From Kribbella sp. NBC_01245 (GTDB lineage: Bacteria > Actinomycetota > Actinomycetes > Propionibacteriales > Kribbellaceae), in contig NZ_CP108487.1 of the NCBI RefSeq assembly GCF_036226525.1, positions 1,488,001-1,552,000 on the forward strand: a DNA stretch of 64,000 nucleotides. The letters run 5' to 3'. Shown here in pieces: positions 1 through 9,182 of this stretch (its first letter is position 1; the number at the start of each line of letters is the position of its first letter). The translations under genes were made by a program, and so were the position numbers. Below the pieces are notes generated by a model. The model saw nothing but the letters and a program-made list of their open reading frames with translations, did not search any database and was not told where the DNA came from.

Positions 1-149
1 GCCGTACTGAACACGAGGAAGAAGATCAGTAGCCGGCGATGTGGTCTGGCGAACGCCAGAATGCGTTTCAGCGTCTCGCGCGAGAACGGTCGCTTGTCGT
101 CCTGCGCGTGCATCGCGTGGTACAGCGAAGTCCACGCGGTCATCTCCAT
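1..149 (-). CDS. ABC exporter, N-terminus only (partial)
   Basis: Leftward reading frame cut by the window edge; about 49 codons are visible. The product starts MEMTAWTSLYHAM and continues through RPFSRETLKRI, then LAFARPHRRLLIFFLVF, which is the pre-membrane helix and first membrane segment typical of actinobacterial ABC exporters with fused permease and ATPase. No nucleotide-binding domain is visible. The start is uncertain: ATG at 149 or 143, or GTG at 155, none with a strong ribosome site. It is divergent from the TetR gene at 367 and lies behind a MerR-type promoter (232-262). Confidence 0.7.
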   Translation of the reverse strand, partial: MEMTAWTSLYHAMHAQDDKRPFSRETLKRILAFARPHRRLLIFFLVFST

Positions 150-231
150 GCTCACACCGAATCACCGGTTCCAAGGTCACGAAAAACAGGGATGTTCTGA
201 TGGTGACAGCCGCCACCGACAATTTCGTGTG

Positions 232-262
232 AGCCTAGAACCTCAATAAAGCTTGAGGTCAA
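232..262 (-). promoter_or_regulatory. MerR/SoxR-type promoter with 19-base spacer
   Basis: On the minus strand TTGACC (262-257) and TAGGCT (237-232) are separated by exactly 19 bases. The spacer holds CCTCAATAAAGCTTGAGG (241-258); its arms extend to ACCTCAA/TTGAGGT (240-259). An overlong 19-base spacer with a dyad between -35 and -10 is the known hallmark of promoters untwisted by MerR-family activators, and CCTCAA-N6-TTGAGG matches the SoxR box pattern. It points toward the ABC exporter whose start is near 149. Which regulator binds is not known. Confidence 0.55.
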
Positions 263-366
263 GTTCCGCCCTTCGCCGACAACTTCACGAACTATCTGGG
301 TACAGTGTACGAGGTAGCGCAAGGACATTACCCGAAGATCACCCAGTTGACGACCGAAGGTGGCAC

Positions 367-1119
367 GTGACGACTGAGTACAGCGGCAGCGGCGACCCTG
401 TCCGCACACTAGAACTGCTCTGGGGTCTTCAGGCGGTCCCGACCCGCGGTCCGAAGCCGGCGCACACGGTGGCCGACGTCGTCCGCGCGGCGATCGAGGT
501 CGCGGATGCCGAAGGCCTGACTGCGATGTCCATCCGCCGCGTCGCGGACCACCTCGGCGTCGGCGCGATGACGCTCTACCGCTACGTCCCGGGCAAGGCC
601 GAGTTGCTCGATCTGATGGTCGACACGGTCCTCGGCGAGCTCACCCAGGCGGCGCCAACGAAAAACTGGCGCGCGGATCTGGAGGCGATGGCGCGCGACA
701 CCCGCGCGTTGTACCTGCGGCATCGCTGGCTGATCCAGGTCGCGACCAGCCGTCCGCCGATGGGCCCGAACGTGATGGCGAAGTACGAGCGCGAGCTGAG
801 CATCGTCGAGGGCATCGGCCTGTCCGATATCGATATGGACGCCGCGATCGCTTTGATGAACGAGTACGTGCACGGCGCCGTCCGTGGTGCGATCGAGTCC
901 GACCAGATTCAGAAGGAGAGCGGGCTGACCCACGAGGAATGGTGGGTCAAGCTGGCGCCCGTTCTCGCGCGAGTGCCGCAGCTGGTCGACTATCCGCTGG
1001 CGAATCGGGTCGGTACGGCGGTCGGCGTCGAGTTCAATGCGCCGTACGACCCGGACTACTCCTTCGAGTTCGGCCTCGGCCGGGTCCTGGACGGAATCGA
1101 GAGTCTGCTCAAGGCATAA
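367..1119 (+). CDS. TetR/AcrR family transcriptional regulator
   Basis: A 250-residue repressor-type protein. After a short variable N-terminus, the helix-turn-helix lies at about residues 35-80 (TVADVVRAAIEVADAEG, then MSIRRVADHLGVGAMTLYRY). The C-terminal half is alpha-helical and resembles the tetracycline-repressor-like ligand domain. GTG at 367 is chosen because GAAGGTGG lies just upstream; the frame is open further upstream but without a good ribosome site. It is divergent from the ABC exporter at 149, so it may regulate that gene. The ligand is not predictable. Confidence 0.85.
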   Translation: MTTEYSGSGDPVRTLELLWGLQAVPTRGPKPAHTVADVVRAAIEVADAEGLTAMSIRRVADHLGVGAMTLYRYVPGKAELLDLMVDTVLGELTQAAPTKNWRADLEAMARDTRALYLRHRWLIQVATSRPPMGPNVMAKYERELSIVEGIGLSDIDMDAAIALMNEYVHGAVRGAIESDQIQKESGLTHEEWWVKLAPVLARVPQLVDYPLANRVGTAVGVEFNAPYDPDYSFEFGLGRVLDGIESLLKA

Positions 1120-1143
1120 CGCGCAGCGCGGTAAATCGTTTTG

Positions 1144-1159
1144 GAGTGAGCACTCACTC
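1144..1159. promoter_or_regulatory. TetR operator palindrome
   Basis: GAGTGAG-CA-CTCACTC is a perfect 7-base inverted repeat with a 2-base centre, 17 bases before the ATG of the TetR gene at 1177. Position and symmetry fit an autoregulatory TetR operator that would also control the two ABC genes of the operon. Binding is inferred. Confidence 0.7.
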
Positions 1160-1176
1160 AGCTATCGTCGAATGCC

Positions 1177-1770
1177 ATGAGCCCTCGCGCGCCGGCGATG
1201 ACACCGGACGAGCGTCGTGCCGCCATCGTGGCCGCCGCGACGCCCTTGCTGTGCCAGTTCGGCAAAGACGTCAGCACCCGCCAGATCGCGGAAAGCGCGG
1301 GAGTCGCCGAGGGCACGCTGTTCCGCGCCTTCGGTAGCAAGGAGGCGTTGATCGAGGCCGTGCTGGCGGACGCGTTCGACCCGCTGCCGATCCACAGCGA
1401 GCTGCTCGCCATCGACCGGGACCTACCGCTGCGCGAGCGGATGACGGCCGCGATCGACGTACTGCAGGCCCGTCTGCGTGGTGTCTTCGGCCTGATCTTC
1501 GCGCTCCGGATGCACCGGCCGCCCGACCACGAGAAGCCGCGGCACGGGAATCTCGACGCGAACGAGATGATCCTGTCCGCGATGGCCTGGCTGCTCGAGC
1601 CGGATGCCGCCTCGTTGCGATACGAGCCGGAGGAGGTCGCCCGCCGGATCCGGCTGGTCACCTTCTCGGCCACCCACCCGCTGATTTCCGACGGTCGACC
1701 ACTGGCCGCCGGGGAGATCGCCGACCTGTTGCTCGACGGTGTCCGCACTAACGAACCCGGGGACCACTGA
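1177..1770 (+). CDS. TetR family regulator of the ABC exporter operon
   Basis: 197 residues. The N-terminal helix-turn-helix is clear: RRAAIVAAATPLL, then VSTRQIAESAGVAEGTLFRAFGS at about residues 30-55. The C-terminal part is a ligand and dimer domain of no recognisable subtype. The stop codon overlaps the ATG of the next gene by one base (TGATG), so it is probably co-transcribed with the exporter pair at 1770-5506. A palindrome precedes it, suggesting self-repression relieved by an exported compound; that is the usual logic of such operons, not shown here. Confidence 0.88.
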   Translation: MSPRAPAMTPDERRAAIVAAATPLLCQFGKDVSTRQIAESAGVAEGTLFRAFGSKEALIEAVLADAFDPLPIHSELLAIDRDLPLRERMTAAIDVLQARLRGVFGLIFALRMHRPPDHEKPRHGNLDANEMILSAMAWLLEPDAASLRYEPEEVARRIRLVTFSATHPLISDGRPLAAGEIADLLLDGVRTNEPGDH

Positions 1771-3503
1771 TGCTACTTCGCCTGTTACGCACGTACTTGC
1801 GTCCGTACGCCGGCAACCTGTCCATGGTCGTCGTCCTGCAACTCGTCGGGACGATCGCCTCTCTCTACCTACCCAGCCTGAACGCGAGCATCATCGACAA
1901 CGGTGTGGCCAAAGGCGATACCGGCTACATCATGAGCCTCGGCGGTTGGATGCTGGCCGTCAGCCTGATCCAGGTCGTCTGCTCGATCGGCGCGGTCTAC
2001 TACGGCGCCAAGACCGCGGCCGGCTTCGGCCGGGATGTGCGCGCTGCCGTCTTCCACCGGGTCGGCGAGTTCTCCGCCCGCGAGGTCGGGAAGTTCGGCG
2101 CCCCCACGCTGATCTCCCGTTCCACCAACGACGTCACCCAGGTCCAGGTGCTCGTGGTGATGACGTGCACGATGCTGGTCGCGGCTCCGATCACGATGAT
2201 CGGTGGCGTCTTCATGGCCATCCGCGAGGACGTCGGCCTGTCCTGGCTGGTCGCGGTCGCCGTACCGCTGCTGGTGCTGTCGATCGGCCTGATCGCGCGC
2301 CGGATGGTGCCGCAGTTCCGCAAGATGCAGGTGAACGTCGACAACGTGAACCGGGTGCTGCGCGAGCAGATCACGGGCATCCGCGTGGTGCGCGCGTTCG
2401 TCCGCGAGCCGCACGAGGTGAAGCGCTTCGGCGAGGCCAACGAGTCGCTGACCGAGACCGCGCGTAATGCCGGTCGCCTGATGGCACTGGTCTTCCCGGT
2501 GGTCATGCTGATCCTGAACATCTCGACCATCGGCGTGCTGTGGTTCGGCGCTTCTCGCGTACAAGACGGGCAGATGCAGGTCGGTGCGCTCACCGCGTTC
2601 ATGAGCTATCTGATCCAGATCCTGTTCTCGGTGATGATGGGGACGTTCGTGATGATCATGGTGCCGCGCGCCGCAGTCTGTGCCGAGCGGATCAGCGACG
2701 TGCTCGAGACCGAGTCGTCGGTCCGTCCGCCGGAAAGGCCGATGGGGGCGACGACTGGACGCGGCGAACTGGTCTTCGACCACGCCACCTTCCAGTACCC
2801 GGGTGCCGCCGAGCCCGTGTTGCGCGACATCAGCTTCGCCGCGCGGCCGGGACAGACGACTGCCGTCATCGGCAGTACGGGCGCGGGCAAGACGACCCTG
2901 CTGTCGTTGGTGCCGCGCCTGTTCGACGCGACCGGTGGTTCGGTCCGGGTCGACGGCGTGGACGTTCGCGACTTCGAGCCCGACGCGTTGTGGCGCCGGA
3001 TCGGCCTCGTGCCCCAGCGTCCGTACCTCTTCTCAGGGACCGTCGCGAGCAACCTGCGGTACGGCAATCCCGACGCGACCGACGGGGAGCTGTGGGAGGC
3101 GTTGCGCATTGCCCAGGGCAAGGACTTCGTCGAGGCGATGGCGGAAGGGCTGAACGCACCGATCTCTCAAGGCGGTACGAACGTGTCCGGCGGTCAGCGC
3201 CAGCGGCTTGCGATCGCCCGGGCACTGGTCCGTAAGCCCGAGATCTACCTGTTCGACGACTCGTTCTCGGCGCTCGACCTGTCCACGGATGCCCGGTTGC
3301 GGTCCGCCCTCGCCCCGGTCACGGCCGACGCGTGCGTCGTAATCGTGGCGCAGCGGGTGTCCACCATCGTCGACGCCGACCAGATCGTGGTGGTCGAGGA
3401 CGGCGCGGTGGTCGGCAAGGGCACCCATGACGAACTACTCCAGACCTGCCCGACGTACGTCGAGATCGTTGAGTCCCAGCGGTCCGCGGAGGAAGCAGCA
3501 TGA
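1770..3503 (+). CDS. ABC exporter subunit, permease-ATPase fusion (degenerate ATP site)
   Basis: 577 residues with an N-terminal six-helix exporter domain (about 1-300) and a C-terminal ATPase. Walker [10 protein letters not shown] is at 368-376 and the signature VSGGQRQRL at about 472. Walker B reads [12 protein letters not shown]: the catalytic Glu after the Walker B Asp is replaced by Asp. This is typical of one half of a heterodimeric exporter such as TM287/288. The partner at 3500 has a normal Walker B but an altered signature, so the pair should form one active and one degenerate ATP site. Start and stop overlap both neighbours, indicating translational coupling. Confidence 0.9.
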   Translation: MLLRLLRTYLRPYAGNLSMVVVLQLVGTIASLYLPSLNASIIDNGVAKGDTGYIMSLGGWMLAVSLIQVVCSIGAVYYGAKTAAGFGRDVRAAVFHRVGEFSAREVGKFGAPTLISRSTNDVTQVQVLVVMTCTMLVAAPITMIGGVFMAIREDVGLSWLVAVAVPLLVLSIGLIARRMVPQFRKMQVNVDNVNRVLREQITGIRVVRAFVREPHEVKRFGEANESLTETARNAGRLMALVFPVVMLILNISTIGVLWFGASRVQDGQMQVGALTAFMSYLIQILFSVMMGTFVMIMVPRAAVCAERISDVLETESSVRPPERPMGATTGRGELVFDHATFQYPGAAEPVLRDISFAARPGQTTAVIGSTGAGKTTLLSLVPRLFDATGGSVRVDGVDVRDFEPDALWRRIGLVPQRPYLFSGTVASNLRYGNPDATDGELWEALRIAQGKDFVEAMAEGLNAPISQGGTNVSGGQRQRLAIARALVRKPEIYLFDDSFSALDLSTDARLRSALAPVTADACVVIVAQRVSTIVDADQIVVVEDGAVVGKGTHDELLQTCPTYVEIVESQRSAEEAA

Positions 3504-5506
3504 GCGAAGAGACTGAGAAGCCGGCCGCGGGCGAGACCGTAGCCGCGACCCGGCGGCCGACGACTGGCTCCGGATTCGGCCCGCCACAGGGCATCCCGGG
3601 GGACAAGTCGATGACCTTCGGGCCCTCGGCCAAGCGACTGCTCAGGCGGTTGCGGCCGCATCGCGTCCAGGTCTTCGGCGTCATCCTGCTCGCGATCGGC
3701 AGCGTCGTACTGGCTGTGCTTGGTCCGAAGGTGCTCGGCTGGGCGACGGACATCATCTTCGCCGGGGCGATCGGCAAGGACCTGCCGGCTGGTACGACGC
3801 CGCAGCAGGTGGCCGACGCCGCCCGTGCCGAGGGCAACAATCGGTTCGCCGACCTGATCGAGGGGATGCGCGACCTGGTGCCGGGTTCGGGTGTCGACTT
3901 CGATGCCTTGCGCAACGTTCTGATGATCGCGCTGGCCCTTTACCTCGGCGCCTTCCTGTTGTCCTGGGCGCAGGGCTACATCCTGAACGGCGTCGTGCAG
4001 CGCACGGTCTACACGCTCCGCGAGGAGGTCGAGGCCAAGCTCAACCGGCTGCCGCTGAGCTACTTCGACGGCGCTCCGCGGGGTGAGCTGCTGAGCCGGG
4101 TCACCAACGACATCGACAACATCTCGACCAGTTTGCAGCAGACGCTGAGCCAGTTGCTCACCTCGCTGCTGACGGTGATCGGCGTCGTCACGATGATGTT
4201 CGTGGTGTCTCCGCTGCTGGCCCTGATCGCGCTGGTGACGATTCCGATCTCGATGGTGCTGACCGCCGCGATCGCCAAGCGGTCGCAGAAGAAGTTCGTC
4301 GCGCAGTGGATGCACACCGGCGCGCTGAACGGCCAGATCGAGGAAGCCTTCACCGGACACGAGCTGGTCAAGGTCTTCGGCCGCCAGAAGGAGGTGGAGG
4401 CCATGTTCGAGAAGAAGAACGAGGAGCTCTACCAGGCCGCCTTCGGCGCACAGCTGATCTCCGGCATCATCATGCCCGCGATGATGTTCATCGGGAACCT
4501 GAACTACGTCGTGATCGCCGTCGTCGGTGGCCTCCGGGTTGCCTCGGGCAACATGACCCTCGGCGACGTGCAGGCCTTCATCCAGTACAGCCGTCAATTC
4601 ACCCAGCCGCTCACCCAGGTCGCCTCGATGGCGAACCTGTTGCAGTCCGGCGTGGCCTCGGCCGAGCGCGTCTTCGAGGTGCTGGACGCGAAGGAGCAGA
4701 TCCCGGACGTCGCCGAGCCGGCCGTGGTTCGCGAGTCGCGTGGCCGGGTCGAGTTCGAGCACGTGGCCTTCTCGTACAGCCCGGACAAGCCGCTCATCGC
4801 CGACCTGAGCCTCGTCGCCGAGCCGGGACAGACCGTCGCGATCGTCGGCCCGACCGGCGCCGGCAAGACCACGCTGGTCAACCTGGTGATGCGGTTCTAC
4901 GAGCTGAACGCGGGCCGCATCACGCTGGACGGCGTCGACATCACCGAGCTCACCCGGCATGACCTGCGGTCGCGGATCGGCATGGTGCTGCAGGACACGT
5001 GGTTGTTCGGCGGCACGATTCGGGACAACATCGCGTACGGCAATCTCGACGCGACCGAGGAAGACATCATCGCCGCGGCCAAGGCGACGTACGTCGACCG
5101 CTTCGTGCACAGCCTGCCCGACGGCTACGACACGATCATCGACGAGGAGGGCAACAACGTCAGCGCCGGCGAGAAGCAGTTGCTCACGATCGCCCGGGCC
5201 TTCCTGGCCGATCCGCAACTGCTGATCCTCGACGAGGCTACGAGTTCGGTGGACACGCGGACCGAGGTGCTGGTCCAGCGCGCGATGGCCGCGTTGCGAT
5301 CCGACCGTACGTCGTTCGTCATCGCGCACCGGTTGTCCACCATCCGCGATGCCGACCTGATCCTCGTCATGGAGGACGGCCGCATCGTTGAACAAGGCAA
5401 CCACAACGAGTTGCTCGCGGTGGACGGCGCCTACGCCCGCCTCTACGCCGCCCAATTCAGCGGCGCCGCCATAGACGTAGACGAGCCAGAAACCGCCCCC
5501 GTCTAA
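3500..5506 (+). CDS. ABC exporter subunit, permease-ATPase fusion (catalytic Walker B)
   Basis: 668 residues; the ATG overlaps the preceding stop (ATGA). An N-terminal extension of about 45 residues rich in Pro, Gly and charged residues precedes the membrane domain. Between the first two helices there is a long loop (about residues 90-145). The ATPase has Walker [10 protein letters not shown] near 450, an altered signature VSAGEKQLL near 553, and a complete Walker [11 protein letters not shown] near 575. It is the natural partner of the 1770-3503 subunit: its Walker motifs would pair with that subunit's intact SGGQ signature. The substrate is unknown; lipids or drugs are usual for this family. 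Confidence 0.9.
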   Translation: MSEETEKPAAGETVAATRRPTTGSGFGPPQGIPGDKSMTFGPSAKRLLRRLRPHRVQVFGVILLAIGSVVLAVLGPKVLGWATDIIFAGAIGKDLPAGTTPQQVADAARAEGNNRFADLIEGMRDLVPGSGVDFDALRNVLMIALALYLGAFLLSWAQGYILNGVVQRTVYTLREEVEAKLNRLPLSYFDGAPRGELLSRVTNDIDNISTSLQQTLSQLLTSLLTVIGVVTMMFVVSPLLALIALVTIPISMVLTAAIAKRSQKKFVAQWMHTGALNGQIEEAFTGHELVKVFGRQKEVEAMFEKKNEELYQAAFGAQLISGIIMPAMMFIGNLNYVVIAVVGGLRVASGNMTLGDVQAFIQYSRQFTQPLTQVASMANLLQSGVASAERVFEVLDAKEQIPDVAEPAVVRESRGRVEFEHVAFSYSPDKPLIADLSLVAEPGQTVAIVGPTGAGKTTLVNLVMRFYELNAGRITLDGVDITELTRHDLRSRIGMVLQDTWLFGGTIRDNIAYGNLDATEEDIIAAAKATYVDRFVHSLPDGYDTIIDEEGNNVSAGEKQLLTIARAFLADPQLLILDEATSSVDTRTEVLVQRAMAALRSDRTSFVIAHRLSTIRDADLILVMEDGRIVEQGNHNELLAVDGAYARLYAAQFSGAAIDVDEPETAPV

Positions 5507-5512
5507 GGAGAT

Positions 5513-5577
5513 CCCCTCGCACGAGTGGTCGCATCCGCCCCACCGCCGTTGGGTCAGACGTGACCACTCGTGAGGGG
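5513..5577. repeat. Inverted repeat between convergent genes
   Basis: Left arm CCCCTC(GC)ACGAGTGGTC (5513-5530) pairs with GACCACTCGTGAGGGG (5562-5577); only the GC at 5519-5520 is unpaired. The loop is about 31 bases. It starts seven bases after the exporter stop and sits before the 3' end of the leftward esterase, so it could terminate both. There is no T-run. The right half GGGTCAGACGTGACCACTCG (5551-5570) recurs with one change at 19247-19266. Confidence 0.65.
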
Positions 5578-5633
5578 ACAGGACGGACTCGGGTGTTTGC
5601 CATGGCCAGGGCCGTCCGCAGCCATGTCGGGCT

Positions 5634-6347
5634 TCAGCGTCCGAACGCCCAGGCCACCATCAGCGGGAACTCGGCTTGCCAGAAGGGGTCGCCGTGGTTT
5701 CCGGTCCGTTCGGTCATCACGAGGTCCGCATCGGCATCTCGCAGCGCGTCCGCCCACCGGGCTGCGTTCTCGAGGAACCACGGCTCCAGCGTTCCGGCGA
5801 CAAGATAGGTGCGCGGAAGAGGGCTCGGCATCACAGCAGGCGGGCGGTAGCCGCCGCCGGGCGAGGCGCAGAAGACCGCTCCGTAGACGTCCGGATGCCG
5901 AAGCCCCATGGCGAGCGCGAGCTCTCCACTCGCCGACACACCGCACACCGCAGTGCGTTCGGCCGGCAACGTGACGTTGAAGCGCGACCGCACCCAGCTG
6001 CGGACGTCGTCAACGAAGAAGCTCTCGTGAGCCGCGAACCGTTCCTCGTCGAACGACGGCGAATACTCGCGGATGCGCGCCATCTCATCCTCATCGTCCG
6101 TCCGGTAGGCACCGACGATCATCGTGGGCGGTACATCGGCCGCCTCGAGGTGCCCACCCCACTGCGAGATCAGCTGACCGTCACCGGCGAACACGACCGC
6201 CTCAGGCGGTTCCGGCGGCACGTACACCGTGACCTGCCGGCCGCCGTCGTACTCGAACGTCTCGGTGACGAGCTCTCCCGCAATCGGATCAGCACGAGCT
6301 GGTTCCGGCGCCGATTCGGCACCACCGGCGCCCGCCTGGTCATCCAT
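5634..6347 (-). CDS. Esterase of the enterochelin-esterase-like alpha/beta family
   Basis: 237 residues from ATG 6347, chosen because GAGGTG lies 9 bases upstream; a GTG at 6359 is in frame but overlaps that site. The nucleophile elbow GVSASGELA lies mid-protein. An acidic residue in the LVAGTLEPWF segment and the histidine in RTGNHGDPFW fit a Ser-Asp/Glu-His triad. The fold matches the putative esterase family (PF00756) that includes ferric-enterobactin esterases and carbohydrate esterases. No signal peptide is seen, so it is probably cytoplasmic. It faces the ABC operon tail to tail. The substrate is unknown. Confidence 0.75.
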   Translation of the reverse strand: MDDQAGAGGAESAPEPARADPIAGELVTETFEYDGGRQVTVYVPPEPPEAVVFAGDGQLISQWGGHLEAADVPPTMIVGAYRTDDEDEMARIREYSPSFDEERFAAHESFFVDDVRSWVRSRFNVTLPAERTAVCGVSASGELALAMGLRHPDVYGAVFCASPGGGYRPPAVMPSPLPRTYLVAGTLEPWFLENAARWADALRDADADLVMTERTGNHGDPFWQAEFPLMVAWAFGR

Positions 6348-6536
6348 TGGTGGCCGCACCTCGATCTATCACGGTCGTAACCCTAGCGACGCGGGCCGCC
6401 CCACAACGAGAGCCGACTGGCTGTGCGCAGATGCGACCACTCGTGGAGGCTGGGATGTGAGCTCCTTCACGTCGGGGAACGTTTGGGGTAGTGGGGTCCT
6501 CTTCATGGCGTATCGGGCGTTTGGAGGAGGAGTGGG

Positions 6537-6971
6537 ATGAAGGTTCGTGGGGCTGTGGCTGGGGTGCATGGGGTGTTGGCGCTGGTGCATGTGTATTGGG
6601 CGACGGGGGTTACTTGGCCGGCGGGGGATCAGCGGGTGTTGTCGGAAGCCGTGTTGGGGCGAGTGGTGTCGTTTGCGCCGGGGGTGGTGTTGCCGTTGGC
6701 TGCGTTGCATTTGGTGTTGGGGGCGGCTGTGTTGGCGAGTGGGCGTTATCGGGTCGCCAGGTTGGTGATGGGTGGGTTGGTGGCGGGGTTGGGCGCGCGG
6801 GCTGCGGCCGGGGTGGTTTGGGCGCTGGGGATCGGCGCTGATTTGGGGTCGGCGTTCTATTGGTTGAACTTGGTGGTCTATACGCCGGCGTGTTTGGTGT
6901 TGCTGGTGGCTGATCTGCGGTTGCTGTCGGCTGGGCGGGTCAAGGCCTTGGTGGGAGACTCTCGCGGGTGA
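6537..6971 (+). CDS. DUF3995-type small membrane protein
   Basis: 144 residues with four hydrophobic segments; VHVYWATGVTWP near the N-terminus resembles the HxxWA(L)GxxWP region of DUF3995 proteins. The function is unknown. Codon use is unusual: GTG, TTG and GGG dominate, so the coding strand is very G-rich and C-poor over about 6490-6960. The stop overlaps the GTG start of the sigma factor at 6968, and a sigma factor next to a small membrane protein suggests co-expression. A ribosome site GGAGGAG lies at 6524-6530. Confidence 0.7.
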   Translation: MKVRGAVAGVHGVLALVHVYWATGVTWPAGDQRVLSEAVLGRVVSFAPGVVLPLAALHLVLGAAVLASGRYRVARLVMGGLVAGLGARAAAGVVWALGIGADLGSAFYWLNLVVYTPACLVLLVADLRLLSAGRVKALVGDSRG

Positions 6972-7465
6972 CGATGGAGTTGGGGGAGCTGGTGAGGGCG
7001 GCGCAGGGTGGGGACACGCTGGCGCTTAACGAGCTGCTCGATCAGTTGGCGCCGTACGTCGGGCGGATTTGCGGGCCGATCGCGTTGGGGAACGGCGCGG
7101 ATGCGACGCAGGAGGCGTTGGTGGTGATCGTGCGGTCGCTGCGTACGCTTCGGGATCCGGCCGCGGTCTTCGGGTGGGCGCGGACCATCGCGGCGCGGGA
7201 GGCGGTTCGGGTCGCGCGGCGGGATGAGCGGCAGGTCCCCGGCGAGCTGGGCGAGCTGCCGGATCGCGGCGACCCGCAGTTGTCGGTTGACGTGCGGGAT
7301 GTGTTGGCAAGGCTGTCGCCCGAGCATCGCGCCGTACTGGTGTTGCGCGATCTCGAAGGGCTGGACGAGCAGACGGCGGCGGCGCTGCTCGACGTACCGG
7401 CAGGAACGGTCAAATCCCGGCTGCATCGAGCGCGGGCGAGTTTCCGGAAGGCGTGGTCGTCATGA
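6968..7465 (+). CDS. ECF-type RNA polymerase sigma factor
   Basis: 165 residues with sigma region 2 (about 10-80, including DATQEALVVIVRSLRTL) and region 4 (about 105-160, LSPEHRAVLVLRDLEGLDEQ then PAGTVKSRLHRARASFRKAW). There is no C-terminal extension. The GTG overlaps the preceding stop (GTGA) and the stop overlaps the next ATG (ATGA), so three genes form a coupled operon: membrane protein, sigma factor, SRPBCC protein. No classical anti-sigma factor is present; whether the membrane protein serves as one is speculation. Confidence 0.85.
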   Translation: MTMELGELVRAAQGGDTLALNELLDQLAPYVGRICGPIALGNGADATQEALVVIVRSLRTLRDPAAVFGWARTIAAREAVRVARRDERQVPGELGELPDRGDPQLSVDVRDVLARLSPEHRAVLVLRDLEGLDEQTAAALLDVPAGTVKSRLHRARASFRKAWSS

Positions 7466-7917
7466 CGCAGAACTGGCCAGCGGTCGAGTTGGACAACGTC
7501 CGCCGACTGCATGTGCTCGCGGCGGGTATCGCGGGAGCTGCTGTCACCGAGAGGGTGATCGACGCGCCGTTCGAGCGGGTCTGGGTGTTGTTGTCGGATC
7601 TACAGGGGGCGTTCGGGGAGATTCAGCCGGACATGCGTTCGCTGCGGGTCGAGCGACGCGAGGGGGAGCGAGTCACCGCTGTTGCGCAGAGCCGGTTCGG
7701 GATGCGGGCTCGACTGGATGGTGTGGTCAGGCCCGGGTGGTGTTGGTTGCAGAGCCGGTTTCTGCTTATCGGTATGGCCGCGACGCCCGAGCCTGGGGGA
7801 GGGACGCGCGTCGCGATGACCGGTGGCGTGAGGGTGCCGGGCCGGGCCGCGCTCGTGCCTATCGGCGTACGCCGCGAGGCTGAACGTGCGCTGGCCCGGC
7901 TGGCCGACAAGGTCTGA
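7462..7917 (+). CDS. SRPBCC (START-like) family protein
   Basis: 151 residues from ATG 7462, which overlaps the sigma-factor stop. The pattern VTERVIDAPFERVWVLLSDL followed by antiparallel strands (RVTAVAQSRFGMRARLDGVV) and a terminal helix (RREAERALARLADKV) fits the polyketide-cyclase/START fold that binds hydrophobic ligands. No catalytic residues can be assigned. Its place at the end of the sigma-factor operon suggests it serves the same response. Confidence 0.75.
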   Translation: MTQNWPAVELDNVRRLHVLAAGIAGAAVTERVIDAPFERVWVLLSDLQGAFGEIQPDMRSLRVERREGERVTAVAQSRFGMRARLDGVVRPGWCWLQSRFLLIGMAATPEPGGGTRVAMTGGVRVPGRAALVPIGVRREAERALARLADKV

Positions 7918-7958
7918 CGCCGCGCAACGTCAGCCCCAGAAACGTCAACCCGAGAACG

Positions 7959-9182
7959 TCAACCCCGCTTGAGGCGGCGGATGGCGAGTTCGGCTAGGAG
8001 GGCGGAGGCGTCGGGGAGGATCGAGTCGTCGAAGTCGGCCTTGGCGGAGTGGTTCGCGGGGGCGTTCTCGTAGTCGGGTACGCGGCAGGCGCTGATGTTG
8101 ACGTACGCGCCGGGGACCTCGTTCAGGACGAACGACATGTCTTCGGCGCCCACTCGCGGGTGGGGCCGCAGGCGGAACCGCTCCGGGCCGAACACGTCCA
8201 CGATCGTGTCCCGCGCGAACTCGAACTCCGTCGGGTCGTTCACCGTGACGGGATATCCCAGCTGGTACTCGGCCTCGACGGTCAGACCGTGTGCCGTGGC
8301 GATGCCCTCCACCAGCCGTACGGCGGCCTCGGCCACGTTGTTCCGGGACTTCTCGGAGAACGTCCGGACCGTCGCGTCGAAGAAGGCGTCATCCGGGATG
8401 ATGTTCTCCTTGGTGCCACCGGCGATCTTGCCCACCGTCAGTACGACGGGGTCGAACACGTTGAACTGCCGCGTCACCATCGTCTGCAACCCGGTCACCA
8501 TCTCGCACAGCACCGGGATCGGGTCCTTCGCGCGATAGGGCTCGGCGCCATGCCCGCCCGCGCCGACGACCCGCACGTGCAGCTGGTCCGCGGCGGCCAT
8601 GAACGGCCCGGGCCGGCTGCTCCACATGCCGCGTGGATTGCCCGCGGACTGGACGTGCAGGCAGTACGCCGCGTCGACCCGGCGTCCGGCTGCTTCCAGC
8701 ACGCCTTCGCGGATCATGATCGGGGCGCCGCCGGAGGTCTCCTCGCCCGGCTGGAACATGAAGACGACGTCGCCAGCCAGGTTGTGCCGGAGCTCGTGCA
8801 GGATCCGCACGGCACCGACCAGACCGGCGGTGTGGAGATCGTGGCCGCAGGCATGCATATAGCCCGGGTGCTTCGAGGCCCAAGGCACGTCGACGTTCTC
8901 CGTGACAGGCAGGGCGTCCATGTCACCTCGGAGCAGTACGACAGGACCGGGGCCTTTGCCGCCGCGCAGGACCACTGTCACCGCGGACAACGTCTTGCCG
9001 AGGGTGATCTCGAGGCCGTCGAGATGTTCGAGGGCGTCGAGGACGAGTCGCTGGGTCTTCGGCAGATCCAGGTCGTACTCGGGGACCTCGTGCAGGGCCC
9101 GGCGCAGCGCGATCGTGTCCGGGCCGAACAGGTGCCCTAATTCGAGAGCAGTGCTCTCGTTTCTGACCGAGCGACTCGTCAC
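7959..9182 (-). CDS. M20 family amidohydrolase (N-acyl-amino-acid hydrolase type)
   Basis: 407 residues, normal for the M20D amidohydrolase group. Metal ligands are visible in RGDMDALP and MHACGHDLHTA; PGEETSGG follows, with the catalytic Glu, and GAGGHGAEP marks the dimerisation domain. VGAEDMSFVLNEVPGAY near the C-terminus supplies further ligands. The family removes acyl groups from amino acids or small amides in the cytoplasm. Its GTG start overlaps the stop of the exonuclease gene (GTGA), so the two are translated together, though no functional link is obvious. Confidence 0.88.
   Translation of the reverse strand: MTSRSVRNESTALELGHLFGPDTIALRRALHEVPEYDLDLPKTQRLVLDALEHLDGLEITLGKTLSAVTVVLRGGKGPGPVVLLRGDMDALPVTENVDVPWASKHPGYMHACGHDLHTAGLVGAVRILHELRHNLAGDVVFMFQPGEETSGGAPIMIREGVLEAAGRRVDAAYCLHVQSAGNPRGMWSSRPGPFMAAADQLHVRVVGAGGHGAEPYRAKDPIPVLCEMVTGLQTMVTRQFNVFDPVVLTVGKIAGGTKENIIPDDAFFDATVRTFSEKSRNNVAEAAVRLVEGIATAHGLTVEAEYQLGYPVTVNDPTEFEFARDTIVDVFGPERFRLRPHPRVGAEDMSFVLNEVPGAYVNISACRVPDYENAPANHSAKADFDDSILPDASALLAELAIRRLKRG

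Noticed and set aside
3245-5455. A 736-codon minus-strand frame
   Set aside because: Antisense shadow of the second ABC exporter subunit, with no recognisable domain.
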